Assembly (NCBI RefSeq): GCF_003345295.1
Contig: NZ_CP031056.1
Span: forward strand, 1,550,001-1,614,000
Reading direction: 5' to 3'
From: Vibrio splendidus
GTDB taxonomy: Bacteria; Pseudomonadota; Gammaproteobacteria; Enterobacterales; Vibrionaceae
Length of the DNA: 64,000 nucleotides
The translations under genes and the position numbers were made by a program. This document shows, piece by piece, positions 36,805 through 46,455 of this stretch. A model generated the notes under the pieces. It did not search any database. It saw nothing but the letters and a program-made list of their open reading frames with translations, and was not told the origin of the DNA. Positions within the stretch are counted from its first letter, which is position 1, and every line of letters starts with the position of its first letter.

Positions 36805-36990
36805 TACTCTGTCACGAATCCCACCTAATCAAATCCCATTACATTACGTAGACTGACCGCTACCAAGCGGCAGTTTACCGTATTTCCACACCAATTGAAC
36901 GGCATTTTATTTCTGACGTAGCTCTGACATTAGCCTAACCGAGGCCGATAGAATGCCTGCCCGTTACAAATATTTACACATTGAATTACT

Positions 36991-37668
36991 ATGAAAAGCC
37001 AATCTAAAACCAATGAACACACTCCAATGTCGTTTGAACTGCCAGAGTTCACCCTTTCCCAATCGACATCTCAAGTGATCTACAAACGATGCCAAACAGC
37101 TCTCGTTGTTTTAGCGATTGGTATAATGGTCAACCTTGCAATCCGCATTGATTTCGTTTTCTTGAATGGAAAAATCGGTGAAAATTCAGTCACTGAAATG
37201 CTACAGCAATTTCTTTTGATCGTCTCCTCTGGCGCATTTGCTTACCTCGCTAAAAAGCGTCCTGAGGTAAAGCATGCCGCTATGTTAATCAGCGCATTCT
37301 TCGCTGTAATGTTCATTCGAGAATTAGATTATTGGTTTGACATGATCGTACATGGCGCTTGGGTTGTCCCTGCCCTATTGGTTGCTGGTAGCGCAATCTT
37401 TTATGCAATTAAAAATGGTAAACGAACCATTGATCAGCTTGCGCTTATTCTTGCATCTCCACACATGAACACGCTGGTTACTGGTGTTATGCTTTTACTT
37501 GTTTTCTCTCGCTTATTTGGCATGGGTAGTTTTTGGCATGGCGTAATGGGAGAACATTATATAAGTAATGTTAAGACCATCGCTGAAGAAGGTACTGAGC
37601 TTCTAGCTTACTGTCTGATTGCGTTTGCGAGCTTAAAGACCGTTATTGGCATCACGAGAAAGAAATAA
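36991..37668 (+). CDS. Integral membrane protein of unknown function
   Basis: 225 residues with about six transmembrane helices (around 38-55, 65-85, 92-110, 117-135, 150-170 and 195-215). Unusual conserved-looking polar residues occur within the helices: FIRELDYWFD, HGAWVVP and the ISNVKTIAEEGTELLAY motif near the C-terminus. Acidic and His residues in membrane helices suggest metal, haem or proton chemistry, but I recognise no family. No strong ribosome binding site; convergent with the YdcF-like gene with 4 nt between stops. Confidence 0.7.
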   Translation: MKSQSKTNEHTPMSFELPEFTLSQSTSQVIYKRCQTALVVLAIGIMVNLAIRIDFVFLNGKIGENSVTEMLQQFLLIVSSGAFAYLAKKRPEVKHAAMLISAFFAVMFIRELDYWFDMIVHGAWVVPALLVAGSAIFYAIKNGKRTIDQLALILASPHMNTLVTGVMLLLVFSRLFGMGSFWHGVMGEHYISNVKTIAEEGTELLAYCLIAFASLKTVIGITRKK

Positions 37669-37672
37669 ACAT

Positions 37673-38551
37673 CTATCGCCACCAGCGATGTGTGTGATCC
37701 GATTCCGGGTCTAAATAACGATTCAATAAAGTCAGGTTAGTATCGAGTAATGCTAGGTACTCCCTGACTTTTTTTATGTCGGTACCCACTGAAGTCTGCT
37801 GGATACAGCGCTCCAATACTGGGAGTAAGCTGTCGACGATGTCAAAATGAGGCGCCCCCTCTACTAACGCCTTTACCGCTATCAGTGCCTCCAACGACAG
37901 CCTTTTAGGCTCCCCCCTAACTAACTCCAAATCTCGCTTGAATGTGCCCGCAGAAACACCTTCAAGATAAACTCGATAGGTTGTCAGCACATCCATCAAT
38001 AGAAACAATTGCCCTTGAGTATTTTGATGAGGATATGGCACCGCAACATGAGCTTCTAGTTGAGGATCGATTTGTAGTTCCACCCCAAGTGCAGAGCACT
38101 TCTCGACCAAAACCTTAAGCAAGCCTTGTTCGTCCATGAGCGATTGGATCTCGAAAATACGTTGTAAATGGTAGTCATTCGAAACGAACGTCACCTTCAC
38201 ACTCTGCCCACGGGTAAACAGTCCACTTTCAATCATCTCTGAAGCTAAGTTCTGAATGTTCTCAACCGTATTTGTCGATTTCTGCTCAAGCAAAATCGCC
38301 CCTAAGGAAAACGGATATTCTCGCTGGCTTTCCATAATTCTAAAATACTGGTGCATTGCATCCGCTTCAGAGGTGGTTTGACCTTTTGTCACCCCACCAC
38401 AAAATGCAACACCCGTTTTCTGAATAGACTCTTCTGCCAAAGGCCTCGCCAGATACTCCATCAAAGCATCAACTCGACTGATGCCTTCATCAGTCAATTT
38501 ATTCCCATTAAGTCGCTTACCTAGCACAATAAGGAGGTGATTAATGCTCAT
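37673..38551 (-). CDS. YdcF-family (DUF218) protein
   Basis: 292 residues with the DUF218 fold: N-terminal strand LLIVLGKRLNG, the GGVTKGQTTSEADAM region, the conserved STNTVEN motif (about residue 92) and VSNDYHLQR (about 124). E. coli YdcF (266 residues) binds S-adenosylmethionine in vitro, but no reaction is established. The C-terminal 120 residues are predicted helical. Single gene. Confidence 0.8.
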   Translation of the reverse strand: MSINHLLIVLGKRLNGNKLTDEGISRVDALMEYLARPLAEESIQKTGVAFCGGVTKGQTTSEADAMHQYFRIMESQREYPFSLGAILLEQKSTNTVENIQNLASEMIESGLFTRGQSVKVTFVSNDYHLQRIFEIQSLMDEQGLLKVLVEKCSALGVELQIDPQLEAHVAVPYPHQNTQGQLFLLMDVLTTYRVYLEGVSAGTFKRDLELVRGEPKRLSLEALIAVKALVEGAPHFDIVDSLLPVLERCIQQTSVGTDIKKVREYLALLDTNLTLLNRYLDPESDHTHRWWR

Positions 38552-38862
38552 TTTATGTTCAAGTCTCGTTTTAGTGATTAGATGGAGTGAATTATGTATA
38601 CAATAGTTCTTAACAAAAGTATTTTTAAATTCCTAAATGTAGCTCGCAATAATGCTCACTATTGATAGCAACATCTTAAGGTACACAAGAATCAACGTGC
38701 AGCTATATAAAGCAAAAATAGCACGGTCTTGTATTTCATCGAACTACACGCTTGTTAACACTAATCTCATTGAAAGAATACGCTCACTCAAAGAAGTGAG
38801 GTTAACAAAAGATATACTTTAACCAGAGTTCGTTCATCGAACCGTCTTCACAGGAAGTTACT
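38552..38862. other. Divergent region upstream of sdaA
   Basis: 311 bp between the YdcF-like gene and sdaA, AT-rich. Should hold the sdaA promoter. No glycine or lysine riboswitch-like structure could be identified by eye. Confidence 0.4.
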
Positions 38863-40233
38863 ATGCTGTCTATTTTTGATATCTACAAAATTGGGGTTGG
38901 CCCGTCCAGCTCCCACACAAATGGACCAATGATCGCTGGGTTTAACTTTACCCAAAAAATTGATGCTCAGCTTAAGCAAGTGAAGCGTATTCAAATCGAC
39001 TTATACGGCTCGTTATCATTGACGGGTATTGGTCACCACACAGACAGAGCAACTTTGTTAGGCTTGCTCGGTAACCGCCCCGACACTATTAAGATTACCA
39101 GTGCTAACCAAGCAATGCGTAAAGCGATTGAAGATAAATCTCTACTGGTTAGCGGTAACCATGAAATTCACTTCGATGTAGAAAGCGACTTACTCTTCCA
39201 TAAAACTAATCTTCCGCTTCATGAAAATGGCATGACCATCTCTGCCTTTGACGCAAGCGGTAGTCTTCTAGATATGGAAACGTACTACTCGATTGGTGGT
39301 GGCTTTATCGCAACCGCTGATGAGCTACAAAACGGCAAGCAAGAAGCAGAAACACAAGTTGAGTTCCCTTTTTCTTCTGCCGACCAACTACTTGAATTGT
39401 CAGAGCAGCAAGGGCTTAGCCTTGGTGGCTTAATCCTGCGCAATGAAGTGTCTTTCCAAGACATGGATGTGATTGACCAAAAAGCTGACCAAATTTGGAA
39501 GGTGATGTCTCTGTGCATGCAGCGTGGCTTTGATACTGAAGGTATTCTTGATGGCGGACTAGAAGTCACCCGTCGAGCGCCAGCTCTTTTGAAAAAGCTT
39601 GAGGCGAATGCTTCGATTGAAAATGATCCAATGGAGATCATGGATTGGATTAACCTATTTGCCTTTGCTGTAAGTGAAGAAAACGCAGCGGGTGGCCAAG
39701 TGGTAACATCTCCAACCAATGGTGCGGCTGGCGTTATTCCTGCGGTATTAATGTACTACCATCGTTTCATTAAAGAGCTAGACACCAAGCAGTTGAAAGA
39801 CTTCTTGGCAGTCTCTGGCGCTATCGGCATCCTATACAAGACCAATGCTTCAATTTCTGGAGCAGAAGTAGGCTGTCAGGGTGAGGTTGGCGTATCTTCA
39901 TCAATGGCTGCTGCTGGCTTAACCGCTTTGCGCGGTGGCAGCAACGAGCAAATCTGTATCGCAGCTGAAATCGCAATGGAGCACTCTCTAGGCATGACAT
40001 GCGATCCGATCGGCGGGCTTGTTCAGGTGCCATGTATCGAGCGTAACGCAATGGGTGCAATGAAAGCCATCAACGCATCACGTATGGCTCTAAAACGCAC
40101 CAGCAAGTGTCTTATCTCGTTAGACAAGGTTATCGCAACCATGTACCAAACAGGTAAAGACATGAACAAGAAGTACCGTGAAACGTCTTTAGGTGGTTTA
40201 GCGGTGATCCACATGGCGCCACCATGTGAATAG
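38863..40233 (+). CDS. sdaA: L-serine ammonia-lyase (iron-sulfur type)
   Basis: 456-residue single-chain L-serine dehydratase converting L-serine to pyruvate and ammonia. Characteristic N-terminus SIFDIYKIGVGPSSSHT, then the catalytic domain with NGAAGVIPAV. The cysteines for the oxygen-labile 4Fe-4S cluster are in EVGCQGEVG, MTCDPIGG and QVPCIERN, with a near-terminal Cys (APPCE) that in the family acts as tail ligand. AGGAAG before the ATG. Followed by a terminator and then a peptide transporter gene; pairing suggests use of peptide-derived serine. Confidence 0.96.
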   Translation: MLSIFDIYKIGVGPSSSHTNGPMIAGFNFTQKIDAQLKQVKRIQIDLYGSLSLTGIGHHTDRATLLGLLGNRPDTIKITSANQAMRKAIEDKSLLVSGNHEIHFDVESDLLFHKTNLPLHENGMTISAFDASGSLLDMETYYSIGGGFIATADELQNGKQEAETQVEFPFSSADQLLELSEQQGLSLGGLILRNEVSFQDMDVIDQKADQIWKVMSLCMQRGFDTEGILDGGLEVTRRAPALLKKLEANASIENDPMEIMDWINLFAFAVSEENAAGGQVVTSPTNGAAGVIPAVLMYYHRFIKELDTKQLKDFLAVSGAIGILYKTNASISGAEVGCQGEVGVSSSMAAAGLTALRGGSNEQICIAAEIAMEHSLGMTCDPIGGLVQVPCIERNAMGAMKAINASRMALKRTSKCLISLDKVIATMYQTGKDMNKKYRETSLGGLAVIHMAPPCE

Positions 40234-40697
40234 CTAGATGCGATGAATAGTCGAGATACAGAGAATAGTTGAAACGCAATACATCGTTGACACGCACGAA
40301 AAGAAATCGCCTCACTCAGAACCGTTATTGTAAACTTAGTTTTCGATATCCAAACAAAAGCCAGCCACCAAGCTGGCTTTTTTATTGGCTAAAATCCAAC
40401 AGCCAATAAAAAGTGACACTCACTTGAACATTTTACAAGATGACCAATGTTAACTTTTCCTTTATCCGTTCATTACTTAGCCACAAATGAAGGTAGTTAA
40501 ATTTCTCACAGTTATGTATCCATTATCAAAATCTAACATTGCAAATTTCATTCATGAGAAATATCAATGTACTCATAAGAAAAGGTATATCGAGTAAAGT
40601 TCTGTTTGGGATGCATGTTTCATTTTATGTATTGCTAGTGATGGTATTATAATTAGGTTATTACACTACATCTTAATACTAATGTGAGAATAAAATA
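40234..40697. other. Intergenic region between sdaA and the POT transporter
   Basis: 464 bp: the sdaA terminator (40356-40383), then about 300 bp of AT-rich sequence that should carry the transporter promoter and 5' leader. No operator could be named. Confidence 0.4.
40356..40383 (+). terminator. Terminator of sdaA
   Basis: 10-bp stem aaaagccagc/gctggctttt with a 6-nt loop running into a T tract. Confidence 0.92.
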
Positions 40698-42176
40698 ATG
40701 TGGAATAGATTAAACAAATCAATGATGTTCTGCCAAATGATGTTTGGACTTTCGTTCTATGGCGTCATGGTGATCTTGACTCGTTTCTTCCTTGAAGATC
40801 TTAACTACAATGAAGCCGACACAATGATGGTTGTTGGTGCTTTCTCTGCAATCGGACCGCTATTTGCTATTGCAGGTGGCTTCATCGCCGACAAATTTTT
40901 AGGCGCATACCGATCGTTGACCATTGCCTTTCTAGGGTTCGCAAGTGGTTATGCTCTACTGGTACTCGGTGCCGCGGCGACCAATGTTCCAATGGCATTA
41001 TGTGGTATTGCTTTAGCGAGTTATGCGCGTGGTTTGATGTCCCCTTCTTACCCAAGTCTTTACAAACGCACGTTCAAAACTCAGGAAGATTTCGAAAACT
41101 GCTACCCTATCAACTACTCAGTCAACAATATTGGTGCGCTTTTAGGTCAGTACTTGTTCCCGATGCTAGTGCTTGTTGTTGGTTTCCACGGTGGCTTCCT
41201 TCTTTCAGCTGCTCTAGCAGGTGCCGCACTTCTGATGATGCTCTTTGTTCGCAAAGGCCTTGTTGAAGCAAGTGCTGAAATCGACCAAAAGCCAGTAAGC
41301 ACTAAACACTGGGCTGCATTCCTTGGCCTTTCAGCTGCAATGATTGGTTTGGTATTCTTCATGTTTTCTAACATGGATATCGGCCAGAACATCGTGTACG
41401 CAATTGGTGGTGCAGCGATCATCTACTTTGTCTCTTTGATGATGAAATCGAAGAAGTCAGACATGCTGAAAATGGGCACGATCTTAATCATCACATTCCT
41501 GACGACATGTTTCTTCGTGTACTACGGTCAAATGATGACATCGATGACAATGGTTGCAATCAACACAATGCGTGGCGATCTATTCGGTTTCATCCCTGTA
41601 GCACCTGAAGCGTCGATGGCAATGAACCCACTTTGGTGTATGGTTGCAGGCCCTATCATTACGGGCATCTTCTCTAAACTAGAAAAGAAAAACATTCATT
41701 TCTCTACCGCAACCAAAGTAGGTTTCTCTTTCATTCTGACGACGATCGCTTTCGGTATCTTAACGATGGCAGTAACGACCGTTGGTGAAGATATTCTGAT
41801 TCGCCCAGAAGTGTTCCTAGCAATCCACTTCTTCCTAGCATTTGGTGAGGTTATTGTTGGTTCTATGGTTGTAGCCTTCATCCTGTCTGTTGCACCTAAG
41901 CACATCGAGAACTTCTCAGTAAGCTTATTCTCTGTCGCAATCGCACTATCAGGCATTGTTGGTGCTGTATTCTCAACGTCTATTGCACTTGAGAAAGGCC
42001 AAGAGATCACACAAGAGATCGTTCAAACGGTTTACGGTGATTACTTCCAACTATTAACTATCCTAGCGGTAGTAATGGTTGGTATCGCAATGGCAGCATC
42101 GTTCATTATTCGTAAGATGCTAGACGCAGCGAAAGCCGCTGATGAAACGATTGAACTAGAGCAAGCAAACAGCTAA
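40698..42176 (+). CDS. POT/PTR-family peptide MFS transporter
   Basis: 492 residues, about 12-14 membrane helices. Proton-dependent oligopeptide transporter features include FSAIGPLFAIAGGFIADKFLG (residues about 50-70, given here in part), the region RGLMSPSYPSLYKRTF and the INYSVNNIGALLG motif matching the POT signature FY-x-x-IN-x-G region. It would import di/tripeptides with protons. The ribosome binding site is weak. It follows sdaA, but with its own spacer and terminator. Confidence 0.82.
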   Translation: MWNRLNKSMMFCQMMFGLSFYGVMVILTRFFLEDLNYNEADTMMVVGAFSAIGPLFAIAGGFIADKFLGAYRSLTIAFLGFASGYALLVLGAAATNVPMALCGIALASYARGLMSPSYPSLYKRTFKTQEDFENCYPINYSVNNIGALLGQYLFPMLVLVVGFHGGFLLSAALAGAALLMMLFVRKGLVEASAEIDQKPVSTKHWAAFLGLSAAMIGLVFFMFSNMDIGQNIVYAIGGAAIIYFVSLMMKSKKSDMLKMGTILIITFLTTCFFVYYGQMMTSMTMVAINTMRGDLFGFIPVAPEASMAMNPLWCMVAGPIITGIFSKLEKKNIHFSTATKVGFSFILTTIAFGILTMAVTTVGEDILIRPEVFLAIHFFLAFGEVIVGSMVVAFILSVAPKHIENFSVSLFSVAIALSGIVGAVFSTSIALEKGQEITQEIVQTVYGDYFQLLTILAVVMVGIAMAASFIIRKMLDAAKAADETIELEQANS

Positions 42177-42206
42177 TAACACTCTTATTCAACAAGCTCG
42201 TTCATC

Positions 42207-42237
42207 AAGCCCTTTAGTTTTCTAAAGGGCTTTTTTT
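42207..42237 (+). terminator. Terminator of the POT transporter gene
   Basis: Hairpin aagcccttta/taaagggctt with a short T-rich loop and seven T after the stem, 30 nt past the stop. Confidence 0.93.
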
Positions 42238-42322
42238 CGATATGGATATCAAGATAAATAGATGTCAGGATTGGTAGGTAAATAGATGGAGGTTCAGGTT
42301 ACGTTGCGCTGTGTAAATAAAA

Positions 42323-42341
42323 GTAAATGATAACCATTAGT
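42323..42341. promoter_or_regulatory. Fur-like box upstream of the siderophore-interacting protein
   Basis: gtaaatgataaccattagt matches the 19-bp Fur consensus at 14 positions, with the core aatgataaccatta matching 13 of 14. It lies 60-78 nt before the start codon, consistent with iron repression. Confidence 0.8.
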
Positions 42342-42400
42342 ATTGAGTGTTTTCCTGTTCAGGATTATGATGTGAAAATCAAAATCTAAGAGAGCCTTAT

Positions 42401-43183
42401 ATGAGCAAGCCTAGCCCTATCACATTAACCGTTACTCAAACCTCAACAATTACACCGAATATGCAGCGTATAACGCTTCGCGGTGAAGGATTAAGTAAGT
42501 ACCCAATCGAATGTGCCGGCGGCTACATCAAGCTTTTGTTCTCGCCACTCGGCACCACTGATTTAAGCCAACTGAATGACGGTGAGCGCCCAACCATGCG
42601 CACTTACACCATTCGTCAATACAACCCAGTAGAAAAGTGGATTGAAGTTGATTTTGTACGCCACATAACCACAGATCTGCAATGTGGCTTCGCTGCAAGA
42701 TGGGCGATGAACGCAAAAGTGGGTGACACAGTTTCAGTGGCAGGCCCTGGTTTGATTCAAGGGCTGAATCTGGAGTCTAATTGGTTCTTCTTAGTCGCAG
42801 ACATGACCTCGCTCCCTGCTCTTTCTGCAAAAGTAAAATCACTTCCAGAGCACGCAACGGGCCACGCTGTCATTCAGATTAATTCAGCAGCAGACAAGCA
42901 ACAACTTGAAGCACCCAAAGGCATCAAAGTTACTTGGTTAATTGAAGATGAAACTGAAGAAACACTTTCCCAGACGGTTCGCAATTCAGAATGGTTAGAC
43001 GGTCAGGTTTCGATTTGGACGGCGTGTGAATTTGAAAGCATGCGCGAACTAAGACAGTACTTCCGCAACGATAAAGAAGTCGCGAAAGAAAATATCTATA
43101 TCAGCAGCTACTGGAAACGTGGCGTCACTGAAGATGGCCACAAAGTGTTGAAGCAACAAGATGCTCAAGCTTTAGCAGGTTAA
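42401..43183 (+). CDS. Siderophore-interacting protein (ferric-siderophore reductase, ViuB/YqjH type)
   Basis: 260-residue cytoplasmic FAD/NAD(P)H flavoprotein that releases iron from imported siderophores by reduction. FAD-binding N-terminal domain with RTYTIRQYN (about residues 68-76) and DFVRH, then the SIP C-terminal domain ending YISSYWKRGVTEDGH, the family's characteristic terminus. A Fur-like box upstream supports iron regulation. No siderophore receptor or ABC importer lies in this window. Start follows AGAG. Confidence 0.92.
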   Translation: MSKPSPITLTVTQTSTITPNMQRITLRGEGLSKYPIECAGGYIKLLFSPLGTTDLSQLNDGERPTMRTYTIRQYNPVEKWIEVDFVRHITTDLQCGFAARWAMNAKVGDTVSVAGPGLIQGLNLESNWFFLVADMTSLPALSAKVKSLPEHATGHAVIQINSAADKQQLEAPKGIKVTWLIEDETEETLSQTVRNSEWLDGQVSIWTACEFESMRELRQYFRNDKEVAKENIYISSYWKRGVTEDGHKVLKQQDAQALAG

Positions 43184-43220
43184 ACCTGTCACTACATATA
43201 TCTTCTTGCTAGATAAATAG

Positions 43221-43260
43221 AAAACGCCCTTAACGACATCACTATCGTTAAGGGCGTTTT
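43221..43260. terminator. Bidirectional terminator between SIP and gntR genes
   Basis: Perfect 16-bp stem aaaacgcccttaacga/tcgttaagggcgtttt with an 8-nt loop, A-rich at one side and T-rich at the other, between convergent genes. Confidence 0.95.
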
Positions 43261-43304
43261 AGTTTTAGTTTGAATCCGATAAAGAGCAAAGCTGAAATGT
43301 AAGA

Positions 43305-44306
43305 TTAAATACTCTCACCTACTTCAATCTCATAACCAAGATCCAGCTTCGCCACCCATTCATTGTTGCCTTGTAAACGCGCTACAACTTGCTCTGCAGC
43401 GACTTTACCGATCTGCTCCCTAGGTGTTACGACAGTCGCTAAACGCGGCGTCATCGCCACTGTAATGTCGTGTCCGTGGAAGCCTGCAATCGCCATCTGC
43501 TCTGGTACTTGAATACCACGTCGTACACATTCGTAAAAAGCACCAATGGCCAAATCATCGTTAGTACAAAAAATGCCATTCACTTCAGGGTGCTTCTCAA
43601 GTAACTCGCCAATCAGTTTTGCACCAAGAGTAAACGAGGAAGCGTCTTCCGTTTGCAGCGTTACTGGCGTTTTGTCGGCTTCTTGCATCGCATGCTCGTA
43701 GCCCGCCATTTTCAAGCGAGTACGTTCATCCATACGTGCCGCTAAGTAAGCGATATTGGTACGCCCTCGGTCGAGCATGGTTTTAGTCATCGCTCTTGCC
43801 GCTTCGAAGTTATCAAAGCCAACCGCTTGTTCAATACGGGGAGACACCGAATCCATAATTTCAATCACAGGGATAGAAACAGTCTGCAGCATTTTACGCG
43901 CTCTATCAGTGTGCACGTTTTCTGAAAGGATAATCGCGTCAACGTTGTAAGAAAGCAGCGAAGCGATGCTCTGCTCTTCCAGTTCTGCGCTATAGCCATA
44001 GTGAGCAATCATGGTTTGGTAACCCGCAGGCGCGGTGACTTGCTCAATACCACGAATAACTTCAGCAAAAACTTGGTTAGTTAACGAGGGGACCAAAACA
44101 CCAATCGCATTGCTTTTTGCGTTGGAAAGAATGTCTGGTGCGCGGTTAGGGATATAACCTAGCTCGTCTACTGCAGCGCTGATCTTATCTCGCAGTGCTT
44201 CTGATACTTGAGAAGAGTCTCTCAGGCAGCGACTGACGGTCATTTTGGTGACACCAACTAAGTTGGCAACATCTTGTAATGTTGGACGTTTTTTCTTATT
44301 CGACAT
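43305..44306 (-). CDS. gntR: LacI-family gluconate-operon repressor GntR
   Basis: 333 residues: LacI HTH at 8-30 (TLQDVANLVGVTKMTVSR) with hinge region APDILSNAKSNAIGVLVPS, and an effector domain nearly following E. coli GntR throughout (IAHYGYSAE, MDSVSPRIEQAVGFDNFEA, AIAGFHGHDI). It should repress the TRAP-gntK-gnd genes until gluconate is present. Encoded downstream of gnd behind a terminator, with its own operator-like site, so it is autoregulated. Do not confuse with the GntR superfamily, to which the PhnR below belongs. Confidence 0.95.
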   Translation of the reverse strand: MSNKKKRPTLQDVANLVGVTKMTVSRCLRDSSQVSEALRDKISAAVDELGYIPNRAPDILSNAKSNAIGVLVPSLTNQVFAEVIRGIEQVTAPAGYQTMIAHYGYSAELEEQSIASLLSYNVDAIILSENVHTDRARKMLQTVSIPVIEIMDSVSPRIEQAVGFDNFEAARAMTKTMLDRGRTNIAYLAARMDERTRLKMAGYEHAMQEADKTPVTLQTEDASSFTLGAKLIGELLEKHPEVNGIFCTNDDLAIGAFYECVRRGIQVPEQMAIAGFHGHDITVAMTPRLATVVTPREQIGKVAAEQVVARLQGNNEWVAKLDLGYEIEVGESI

Positions 44307-44332
44307 AATTAGTAATTATTATTTTTGAGTTA

Positions 44333-44346
44333 TGTTACTGGTAACA
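44333..44346. promoter_or_regulatory. Putative GntR operator upstream of gntR
   Basis: tgttactggtaaca, a 14-bp dyad whose 6-bp arms are perfect and only the two central bases are asymmetric. It matches the two TRAP-promoter palindromes except for one base in the shared core, 27-40 nt before the gntR start. Confidence 0.8.
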
Positions 44347-44413
44347 GTGTATCCGACTGACGTGGAATTTGAAGCCTAATTTAGTAAAATGTTGATACAG
44401 CGTCAAAATTACA

Positions 44414-44436
44414 AACGCCCTCTTGTTGAGGGCGTT
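44414..44436 (-). terminator. Terminator of gnd
   Basis: Perfect 9-bp stem aacgccctc/gagggcgtt with a 5-nt loop, 10 nt past the gnd stop; T-poor tail, so some read-through into gntR is possible. Confidence 0.8.
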
Positions 44437-44445
44437 ATTGATTGT

Positions 44446-45954
44446 TTAAGCGTTTACTTTTACTTCAGTTCTCGGAGACTGACTCCAAGTCACGTGAAAC
44501 TTTTCAGCTTCATCTCTATCGACTCGTGAATAGGTATGTGAGCCAAAATAGTCACGTTGCGCTTGCAATAGATTCGCTGGTAACACTTCACAGCGCAGAG
44601 AATCAAAGTAGCTTAATGCTGAACTGATCCCCGGCATCGGCACACCATACAAAGCTGAGTTAGCAACGGCGATACGCCAAGCAAGCTCACGCTCTTCCAC
44701 TTGTTTGATGAAAACCTCGTCAAACAACAGGTTCGCCAGCTCACCATTTTGTTGATAAGCCGATGTTATACCTTGTAAGAATGCTGCACGAATAATACAA
44801 CCTGCTCGCCAGATCTTAGCTATCTGAGTAAAGTCGAGATTCCACTCCTCTTTGTCTGACGCTGTTTTCAACAAATCAAAACCTTGCGCATAAACAGACA
44901 ACTTGGCGCAATACAAAGCATCATGAAGCTCAGAAATAACCTCTGTTTTATCCAACTGACTCGCATCGGCAACATTGCCTTTTAGCAGTTTGCTCCCTTG
45001 AATACGTTGTGATTTTTGACCGCTCATCGCACGTGCATAAACCGCCTGTGCAATGGTTGGAGTTGGGCAGCCTTCCTGAAGACTGTTAACTGCTGTCCAT
45101 AAGCCTGTGCCTTTCTGGCCAGCCTTATCAAGCACAACATCAACAAATGGCTTACCCGTCGCCAAATCTTCTTGTTGAAGAATATCGGCGCTGATTTCCA
45201 TTAGGTAACTATTAAGTACACCGTTGTTCCACTGTTCGAAAACTTGGCCAATCTCTTGAGCTGGCATTTCAAGTACATCACGCATGAACTGATACACTTC
45301 GCAGATAAGCTGCATGTCGGCATACTCAATACCATTGTGAACCATCTTAACGTAATGCCCAGTACCCGAAGGTCCAACATACGCCGCGCATGCTTCACCC
45401 GCTTCAAACTGAGCAACCGGTAGTCCATTAGCATCCACTTTTGCAGCAATAGCTTCCCACATCGGTTTCACATATTGCCAAGCCGATTGGTCACCACTCG
45501 CCATGAGCGCAGGGCCAACACGAGCGCCTTCTTCACCACCAGAAACGGCGGTGCTAAAGAAGCGCAGTTTGCCTTTGTAGCCCACTTCACGCGCCTCGGT
45601 ATCTGTCCAAAGGCTGTTACCCGTATCGATAACAATGTCGTCATTTTCTAAGCCAGCATCAAGCAAGCTATTCACGACGATATCGACAGGTTTTCCAGCA
45701 GGAACGGACAAAGCGATTACACGCGGCTTAGCTAGCCCTTGCAACACATGCTCAAGGCTAGTCCCTTGTGTGAACTGACCTTTACCAGTAAACAATTCAT
45801 TAAGCAGCTTTGCTTCTGAACTAGCGCGCTCAATGTTGTCTGTATTCAAATCAAAGCCAGCAACGTTAAAGCCGTTATCCAGTAAGTTGAGTGCAAGGCT
45901 TTTGCCCATCACTCCTAAACCAATCATCGCAATGTCGTTTTTTAACTGAGTCAT
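44446..45954 (-). CDS. gnd: 6-phosphogluconate dehydrogenase (decarboxylating)
   Basis: 502 residues; oxidises and decarboxylates 6-phosphogluconate to ribulose 5-phosphate with NADP. N-terminal Rossmann motif IGLGVMGKSLALNLLD, the substrate-binding motif VSGGEEGARVGPALMASG and catalytic KMVHNGIEYADMQ (about residue 200, catalytic Lys). It starts 3 nt after gntK, so gluconate taken up by the TRAP genes is phosphorylated and then oxidised. No edd/eda is present in the window, so the oxidative pentose phosphate route is favoured. Confidence 0.97.
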   Translation of the reverse strand: MTQLKNDIAMIGLGVMGKSLALNLLDNGFNVAGFDLNTDNIERASSEAKLLNELFTGKGQFTQGTSLEHVLQGLAKPRVIALSVPAGKPVDIVVNSLLDAGLENDDIVIDTGNSLWTDTEAREVGYKGKLRFFSTAVSGGEEGARVGPALMASGDQSAWQYVKPMWEAIAAKVDANGLPVAQFEAGEACAAYVGPSGTGHYVKMVHNGIEYADMQLICEVYQFMRDVLEMPAQEIGQVFEQWNNGVLNSYLMEISADILQQEDLATGKPFVDVVLDKAGQKGTGLWTAVNSLQEGCPTPTIAQAVYARAMSGQKSQRIQGSKLLKGNVADASQLDKTEVISELHDALYCAKLSVYAQGFDLLKTASDKEEWNLDFTQIAKIWRAGCIIRAAFLQGITSAYQQNGELANLLFDEVFIKQVEERELAWRIAVANSALYGVPMPGISSALSYFDSLRCEVLPANLLQAQRDYFGSHTYSRVDRDEAEKFHVTWSQSPRTEVKVNA

Positions 45955-45957
45955 GGT

Positions 45958-46455
45958 TTAGCCTATCTGCTTAATTTGTTTGAGTGCACTTTCTACTACC
46001 TGTTCGACATCTTGTGAGATATCAACAAACAACGCATCGGCTTCATTCGGTTCAACCAAGGTTGCGAACTGGCTTTTCAACATTTCTTGACCATTGAAGT
46101 AATGGTTCTCGCGCGCTTTATGGCGGTTCCAAATGGTGTCGAAGCTACCCTGTAGGTACACGATAACTAAACCTTCATTATTCTTTCGTAGAATGTCGCG
46201 ATATTGAGGTTTCAATGCAGAACAAGCAATCACAGCACTTGGCTGTTCGATATATTGCTTATTCAGTGTTTCTAGCCATCCTTGACGATCTTCGTCAGTC
46301 AGCGGAATACCTTGACGCATTTTTTCTACGTTGCTTTGCGGATGGAAGTCATCGCCATCAAAGAATTGAAGCTCTAAAGCCTGTGCGATACGGCTACCAA
46401 TTAGGCTTTTCCCGCATCCAGATACGCCCATCACGAGTATTTTTTTGCTTTTCAT
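45958..46455 (-). CDS. gntK: Gluconokinase
   Basis: 165-residue P-loop kinase phosphorylating D-gluconate to 6-phosphogluconate. Walker A GVSGCGKS at 10-17, the FFDGDDFHP substrate region (about 33-41), and IACSALK (about 75) followed by YLQGSFDTIWNR. Directly followed by gnd. Confidence 0.96.
   Translation of the reverse strand: MKSKKILVMGVSGCGKSLIGSRIAQALELQFFDGDDFHPQSNVEKMRQGIPLTDEDRQGWLETLNKQYIEQPSAVIACSALKPQYRDILRKNNEGLVIVYLQGSFDTIWNRHKARENHYFNGQEMLKSQFATLVEPNEADALFVDISQDVEQVVESALKQIKQIG

Noticed and set aside
38535..38606. Perfect AAGGAGG and ATG on the plus strand over the start of the YdcF-like gene, giving a 20-codon frame
   Set aside because: The AAGGAGG is the reverse complement of the His-Leu-Leu codons of the YdcF-like N-terminus, so it is most likely coincidence; the encoded peptide is featureless.
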